Position numbers and translations under genes: made by a program
Assembly: GCA_900554525.1 (NCBI GenBank)
Contig: USHL01000035.1
Coordinates: forward strand, 1-9,905
From: an uncultured Oscillospiraceae bacterium
GTDB lineage: Bacteria; Bacillota; Clostridia; Oscillospirales; Acutalibacteraceae
Length of the DNA: 9,905 bases
Direction: 5' to 3'
In this document: piece by piece, positions 5,838 to 9,905 of the stretch
Numbering within the stretch: position 1 is the stretch's first letter
How the letters are laid out: every line of letters starts with the position of its first letter
The notes under the pieces: generated by a model
What the model was told of the DNA's origin: nothing
Seen by the model: only the letters and a program-made list of their open reading frames with translations
Database searches by the model: none

Positions 5838-5866
5838 ATTATATCACAGCAAATACAAATAATCAA
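5838..5866 (-). promoter_or_regulatory. Sigma-A promoter of tRNA-Arg
   Basis: On the minus strand TTGATT (5866-5861) is followed after 17 bases by TATAAT (5843-5838). A start near 5831 would give a 5' leader of about 17 bases before the mature tRNA. The -35 box lies only 10 bases beyond the stop codon of the acetyltransferase gene. Confidence 0.85.
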
Positions 5867-5876
5867 GCAAAATCTG

Positions 5877-6380
5877 CTATTTTATCCTTGAATACATTTT
5901 CATATCAAGTATCCTGCCGTTTTTCTCGGCATTGCTGCGAAGCAGCCCCTCGAACTGAAAGCCCGATTTTTCGAGCACGCGGCAGGAGGCGGCGTTATAA
6001 GCGAACGGCTCGGCGAAAAGCCTTATTATGTCGGTGTTTTCAAAAACATAGTCACAGGCACTTCGAACTGCCGACGACGCAATTCCCCTGCCCCAAAACG
6101 GCTCTCCGATATAATATCCCACCTCGGCGGTGCGGTAATGAATATTGTCGCACCGATAAATACCGACGCTTCCGGCCAGCCGGCCCTCATATTCAACCGC
6201 AAAGGCAAAGACCCTGTCCTTATCGGCCGCGAGCGTTGCGGAAATAAATTCCTTGGCGTCTGCCACAGTGTAGGGATAGGGTATACCGTCCCTGAGATTG
6301 TCAAGAACCGCTTTATTGCCGATTACGGCGGCAAGCGCCTCGGCGTCGCCGAGGCGCCATTCTCTTATAACAGCGCTCAT
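5877..6380 (-). CDS. GNAT-family N-acetyltransferase, RimJ/RimL-like
   Basis: This cytoplasmic enzyme would transfer an acetyl group from acetyl-CoA to an amine, either a protein N-terminus or a small molecule. The 167 residues show the GNAT order: an N-terminal IREWRLGDAEALAAV, beta strands FAFAVEYEGRLAGSVGIYR (58-76), the acetyl-CoA motif EVGYYIGEPFWGRGIASSAV (86-105) with the WGRGIA pyrophosphate loop, and the family end N-A-A-S-C-R-V-L-E-K-S-G-F (129-141) then EGLLR and DMKMYSRI. This is the RimJ/RimL subtype, but the substrate cannot be read from sequence. ATG 6380 has an AAAGGA site upstream (about 6387-6392). It starts 17 bases after the aspS stop, so it is probably the last protein gene of the mgsA-hisS-aspS unit. 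Confidence 0.9.
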   Translation of the reverse strand: MSAVIREWRLGDAEALAAVIGNKAVLDNLRDGIPYPYTVADAKEFISATLAADKDRVFAFAVEYEGRLAGSVGIYRCDNIHYRTAEVGYYIGEPFWGRGIASSAVRSACDYVFENTDIIRLFAEPFAYNAASCRVLEKSGFQFEGLLRSNAEKNGRILDMKMYSRIK

Positions 6381-6397
6381 AAGATATTCCTTTCAGT

Positions 6398-8188
6398 TTA
6401 CTCTTTATCAGTGTCGAGCGAAATTGCAAGCTCCTTAAGCTGTGCCGAATCCACCTCGGAGGGAGCGCCCGACATAAGCTCGCTTGAATTGGATACCTTC
6501 GGGAAAGCAATGACATCGCGCAGATTATCGCAGCCGCACATAAGCATCGCAAGGCGGTCAAGGCCTATGCCCATTCCGCCGTGGGGCGGCGCCCCGTATT
6601 TAAAGGCGTCGGTCAGGAAGCCGAACTTCTGATACGCTTCCTCATCCGAAAGCCCTAAGGCAGAAAACATATGCTTTTGCAGCTCGGGGTCGGTGATTCT
6701 GATAGAGCCGCTTGAAAGCTCTATGCCGTTAAGCACCAAATCGTAGGCGTCGGCAAAAACCTTTTCCGGTTCGCTGTCAAGATACTGTATACACTCGTCA
6801 AGAGGCTTGGTGAACGGGTGATGCATGGCGTCCCAGTTTCCGGTATCCTCATTGTATTCAAAGAAGGGGAATTCGGTAATCCACAGGAAATTGAAGCCGT
6901 CGGGAATAATTCCGAGCCTGCGCGCCACGGTAAGTCTGTGTGCCCCGAGCACCGAAAGCGCCGTCTTTTTCTTATCCGCAACTATCAGCACCACATCGCC
7001 CTTTTCAGCGCCGGTGCGTTCATAGATCGCCTTTAACTCATCCGCGGTCATAAATTTAGCGAAGGAACAGTTAGGCTCATCCTCGACCCAGCGTATAAAG
7101 GCAAGACCCTTAGCGCCTATACCCCTCGCTTCCTCGGTAAGCTTGTCAATTTCCTTACGGGTGTAAACTCCGGCGGCGTTCTTAGCGGTTACCGCCCTGA
7201 CGGTGCCGCCGTTTTTAACGGTATCGGCAAACACAGCGAAGCCGCAGCCTGCCGCTATATCCGAAATATCGCGTATCTTCATATCAAAGCGCGTGTCGGG
7301 CTTGTCCGAGCCGTAATTTTCCATCGCCTCGGTATATGTAAGCCGCGGCAGCGGAAGAGGAATATCTATGTCCAGCACCTCTTTAAAGAGACGTTTTACA
7401 TATCCCTCCGCGATGCCGAACACATCCTCCCGCTCGACAAAGGACATTTCAAGGTCGATCTGGGTAAACTCCGGCTGACGGTCGGCCCGCAGATCCTCGT
7501 CGCGGTAACAGCGGGCGATCTGCATATATCTGTCAAAGCCGGAAAGCATCAGCAGCTGCTTGTAAAGCTGCGGGGACTGCGGCAGAGCGAAAAAGCTGCC
7601 CTTGTGCACCCTTGACGGCACAAGATAGTCCCTCGCGCCCTCGGGCGTCGATTTGATAAGAGTCGGGGTTTCTATCTCTATAAATCCGTTTTCGTCGAAA
7701 TAGTCGCGGGTCACCTTGGTTATTCTGTGGCGCAGCATAATGTTACGCTGGAGCGGAGCGCGGCGCAGATCAAGATAACGGTATTTCAGCCGCAGCTCTT
7801 CGTTGGCGGCTGTCTCATTAAGTATTTCAAAGGGCGGAGTCTCGCTCCGGCCCAGAATTTTAAGGCAGTCGGTCTCGATTTCGATTTCCCCCGTCGGGAT
7901 ATCCCTGTTTACCGAGGAGCGCATTCGCACCCTTCCGCCCGCCATAAGCACAAACTCACTTCTGACCGACGCGGCTTTTTCAAAAATTTCCTTTTCGGTC
8001 GTATCGTCAAACGCAAGCTGGATTATTCCGCTGCGGTCTCTTAAATCAATAAATATAAGACCTCCGAGGTCACGCTGCCGCTGAACCCAGCCGCAGACGA
8101 CCACCCTTTCGCCTATCCTGTCCTTTGTCAGCGTGCCGCAGTAATCGGTGCGCTTAGTGCCGTTCATTCTGTCAAGCTTCAAACTCAA
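6398..8188 (-). CDS. aspS: Aspartyl-tRNA synthetase
   Basis: AspRS charges tRNA-Asp with aspartate in the cytoplasm. The 596 residues have the bacterial layout. An N-terminal OB-fold anticodon domain contains GWVQRQRDLGGLIFIDLRDRSG (33-54). The class II core follows, with LKYRYLDLRR (134-143), PQSPQLYKQLLMLSGFDRYMQIARCYRDEDLRADRQPEFTQ split by motif 2 (203-243; YRDED at 228-232), a bacterial GAD-type insertion after PDTRFDMKI, and motif 3 GIGLDRLAML (540-549). Length is normal. The start is taken as TTG at 8188 because AAAGG (about 8199-8195) lies 6 bases upstream. The in-frame ATG at 8167 has no clear ribosome site, though the family homology begins close to it. The TTG overlaps the hisS stop as TTGA, indicating translational coupling. 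Whether the enzyme also charges tRNA-Asn cannot be decided here. Confidence 0.98.
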   Translation of the reverse strand: MSLKLDRMNGTKRTDYCGTLTKDRIGERVVVCGWVQRQRDLGGLIFIDLRDRSGIIQLAFDDTTEKEIFEKAASVRSEFVLMAGGRVRMRSSVNRDIPTGEIEIETDCLKILGRSETPPFEILNETAANEELRLKYRYLDLRRAPLQRNIMLRHRITKVTRDYFDENGFIEIETPTLIKSTPEGARDYLVPSRVHKGSFFALPQSPQLYKQLLMLSGFDRYMQIARCYRDEDLRADRQPEFTQIDLEMSFVEREDVFGIAEGYVKRLFKEVLDIDIPLPLPRLTYTEAMENYGSDKPDTRFDMKIRDISDIAAGCGFAVFADTVKNGGTVRAVTAKNAAGVYTRKEIDKLTEEARGIGAKGLAFIRWVEDEPNCSFAKFMTADELKAIYERTGAEKGDVVLIVADKKKTALSVLGAHRLTVARRLGIIPDGFNFLWITEFPFFEYNEDTGNWDAMHHPFTKPLDECIQYLDSEPEKVFADAYDLVLNGIELSSGSIRITDPELQKHMFSALGLSDEEAYQKFGFLTDAFKYGAPPHGGMGIGLDRLAMLMCGCDNLRDVIAFPKVSNSSELMSGAPSEVDSAQLKELAISLDTDKE

Positions 8189-9504
8189 ACCTCACCTTTC
8201 TGCAAAACCGAATCGGTCAGCTCGCTGAGCGCCGCGGCGTTGACCGCCTTGAAAAGCGCCCCGGATAAATTATCAAGCCTTATATCGGTCTCCTCGCCGG
8301 TGCTCATATTTTTGAGACGCGCACCGCCGCTCAATATTTCATTGTCGCCGAGCACTACGGTAAACCTTGCGCCGCACTTATCGGCAAATTTAAGCTGAGC
8401 CTTAAGCCCGCGGCCGCATATATCGGTCTGTGCCTTAAATCCGTCGGCTCTTAGCTTTGCGCAAAGCTCTGTCGCTTTCAGCTCAGCCGCACTTCCCAGC
8501 GCGGCAATATATATATCACAGCAGGTGTCTTTAGGCAGCTCGGTTTTCTGCGCCTCCAGAAGCAGCATTATACGCTCGATTCCCATAGCAAAGCCGAGCG
8601 ACGGCGTCGGCCGGCCGCCCATCTGCTCTATAAGACCGTCGTATCTTCCGCCGCCGCAGACAGTCGACTGAGCGCCTATCTCGCCGGAAACAAATTCAAA
8701 AACCGTGCGGGTATAATAATCCAACCCGCGGACTATATGCGGGTTTACGGTATATTCAATCCCCTGCGCCGAAAGATGCCTCTGCACACCCTCAAAATGC
8801 TCGCGGCAGCCGTCGCAGAGATAATCGGTAACCAGCGGCGCGCCCGAGGCTATTTCACTGCAAACCGGCGACTTGCAGTCGAGTATGCGCATCGGATTGC
8901 GTTCAAGACGGTCCCGACAGGTATCGCAGAGCGCATCGGAATGTTCACTGAAATAACTTTTCAGCGCCGCGGCATAATTTTTGCGGCAGTTCGGGCAGCC
9001 TATCGAGTTTATCTCAAGCGATATCTTTTCTATACCTACCGAGCGGAGCACCGCCGCCGCCAAGGCTATGACCTCCGCGTCGGCATTCGGCGCCGCCGCG
9101 CCTATACATTCCACTCCGAACTGATGGAATTCACGCAGCCTGCCCGCCTGCGGTTTTTCATAGCGGTAACAGCCGCCCGCATAACAGGCCTTGACCGGCA
9201 GGGCGCCGTTTGTAAGCCCCTTTTCAATCGCACAGCGGATAACTCCCGCAGTAAATTCAGGGCGCAGCGTTACAGAACGCCCGCCTTTATCCTCAAAGGT
9301 ATACATTTCCTTCTGCACTACGTCGGTCGTATCCCCGACACTGCGCAGAAACACCTCCGTATGCTCAAACACCGGCACGCGGATTTCGTTAAAGCCGTAA
9401 AGACGGGCCGTTTCCAGCATCTGCCTTTCAACAAACTGCCACTTAAAGCTGTCCTGGGGCAAAACATCGGCAGTCCCCTTTACGGCACGGTTTATTTCAG
9501 ACAT
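8185..9504 (-). CDS. hisS: Histidyl-tRNA synthetase
   Basis: HisRS charges tRNA-His with histidine. The 439-residue class II enzyme shows VKGTADVLPQDS (8-19; usually GTRDILP, so Ala replaces the common Arg) and VTLRPEFTAGVIR (78-90). Motif 2 is CYRYEKPQAGRLREFHQFGVECIG (112-135). The histidine-binding IVRGLDYYTRTVFEF lies at 257-271, GGGRYDGL at 284-291, and motif 3 is LGFAMGIERIML (303-314). The insertion domain has four Cys pairs or near-pairs (C170/C173, C193/C196, C210/C215, C230/C233), as in other Firmicutes HisRS. The C-terminal anticodon domain runs from about 325 to the end. ATG 9504 has a GGGG site (9515-9512) 7 bases upstream. It lies 13 bases after the mgsA stop and overlaps aspS. 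No T-box leader is seen directly before it. Confidence 0.97.
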   Translation of the reverse strand: MSEINRAVKGTADVLPQDSFKWQFVERQMLETARLYGFNEIRVPVFEHTEVFLRSVGDTTDVVQKEMYTFEDKGGRSVTLRPEFTAGVIRCAIEKGLTNGALPVKACYAGGCYRYEKPQAGRLREFHQFGVECIGAAAPNADAEVIALAAAVLRSVGIEKISLEINSIGCPNCRKNYAAALKSYFSEHSDALCDTCRDRLERNPMRILDCKSPVCSEIASGAPLVTDYLCDGCREHFEGVQRHLSAQGIEYTVNPHIVRGLDYYTRTVFEFVSGEIGAQSTVCGGGRYDGLIEQMGGRPTPSLGFAMGIERIMLLLEAQKTELPKDTCCDIYIAALGSAAELKATELCAKLRADGFKAQTDICGRGLKAQLKFADKCGARFTVVLGDNEILSGGARLKNMSTGEETDIRLDNLSGALFKAVNAAALSELTDSVLQKGEV

Positions 9505-9517
9505 TATAAAACCCCGT

Positions 9518-9905
9518 TTAACTGTTTTTTACTATATAACGCCAGTCAAGATCGCCGCGTTCAAGACCGTGAATCAGCATTTCGGCAGTGGCGATATTGG
9601 TGGCGAAGGGTATGTTATGCACATCGCACAGGCGCAGCAGCGACTGCTCATCCGGCTCGCTGGGCTTGGGATTCAGCGGATCGCGGAAGAAAAGCAGCAT
9701 ATCTATTTCATTGCAGCCGATGCGTGAGGCAATCTGCTGTGACCCCCCCTGAGAGCCGCTTAAAAAGCGGGTTATTTCAAGGCCGGTTGCCTCGGCTACC
9801 ATTTTGCCGGTTGAGCCCGTAGCCACAAGATTATATCTGCTGAGAATACCGCAGTAAGCAATACAGAATTGTACCATAAGTTCTTTTTTAGCATCATGTG
9901 CTATC
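9518..9905 (-). CDS. mgsA: Methylglyoxal synthase family protein, 5' end missing
   Basis: Methylglyoxal synthase turns dihydroxyacetone phosphate into methylglyoxal and phosphate. The frame is open to the right edge and encodes I-A-H-D-A-K-K-E-L before the Met at 9877, matching the family start IALIAHDxKK. That ATG is therefore internal and the true start lies outside. The window holds 128 residues. Visible family blocks, numbered from the internal Met, are LVATGSTGKMVAEATGLEI (17-35), RFLSGSQGGSQQIASRIG, FFRDPLNPKPSEPDEQSLLRL and NIPFATNIATAEMLI. The His and Asp of AHD, the phosphate-binding TGSTG and the Asp of RDPL are kept. However, GGDQQ, which carries the catalytic Asp71 of the E. coli enzyme, is GGSQQ. 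The PHDPD segment (His98, Asp101) is PSEPD, so His98 is also a Ser. The gene is probably the first or an early gene of the hisS-aspS unit. Family membership is secure; the classical reaction is not. Confidence 0.85.
   Translation of the reverse strand, partial: IAHDAKKELMVQFCIAYCGILSRYNLVATGSTGKMVAEATGLEITRFLSGSQGGSQQIASRIGCNEIDMLLFFRDPLNPKPSEPDEQSLLRLCDVHNIPFATNIATAEMLIHGLERGDLDWRYIVKNS

Noticed and set aside
9505..9517. T-box or other leader riboswitch in front of hisS
   Set aside because: Only 13 bases separate hisS from the preceding gene, which leaves no room for one. Any leader would lie upstream of the methylglyoxal synthase gene, outside the window.
9740..9750. A run of seven C as a possible frameshift explaining the missing catalytic Asp
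   Set aside because: The frame is homologous to methylglyoxal synthases on both sides of the run, so an indel there would break it. Changing TCA to an Asp codon needs several base changes.
8737..9822. A 361-residue open frame on the plus strand
   Set aside because: It lies antisense to hisS and the methylglyoxal synthase gene, both of which match known families along their whole length. Its product is Arg-rich and repeats no family I know. It is a by-product of GC-rich codon use on the other strand.

Overview
The window looks like a piece of a spore-forming Bacillota (class Clostridia) chromosome, probably from a metagenome. The evidence is an intact dipicolinate synthase gene pair, Firmicutes-type HisRS and AspRS, a CCA-encoding tRNA gene, sigma-A promoters of the TTGNNN-17-TATAAT type, and GC-rich coding sequence separated by short AT-rich gaps. 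The first ten bases match the 3' end of an Illumina adapter, so genomic sequence probably begins at base 11.

Left part, plus strand: the 3' two thirds of a CCA-adding tRNA nucleotidyltransferase gene (11-751), a terminator, then dpaA (822-1622) and dpaB (1639-2211), which make the spore-core chelator dipicolinate, then a strong terminator.

Middle: an AT-rich islet (about 2244-2966) holds one minus-strand gene for a small lipoprotein of unknown function, with its own promoter and terminator. The islet is bounded by a direct repeat of the last codons of dpaB (2165-2206 and 2967-3008). To its right is a minus-strand sodium-coupled amino-acid-type symporter of the NSS/SNF family (3055-4431). Divergent from it is a DUF2961/GH172-type protein (4579-5631). 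The two share a 147-bp spacer with two good promoters and three copies of an 8-bp half-site that may be a common operator.

Right part, all minus strand: a methylglyoxal-synthase-family gene running off the edge (9518-9905), hisS (8185-9504), aspS (6398-8188) and a RimJ/RimL-like GNAT acetyltransferase (5877-6380). These are packed with gaps of 13 to 17 bases or a short overlap and look like one operon. After it comes tRNA-Arg(UCU) (5738-5814) with its own promoter and terminator; no terminator separates it from the operon.

Most of the content is ordinary housekeeping and sporulation genes. The points most worth a second look are the methylglyoxal synthase homologue lacking two active-site residues, the dpaB-tail repeat around the lipoprotein islet, and the shared operator-like repeats between the symporter and the GH172 gene.
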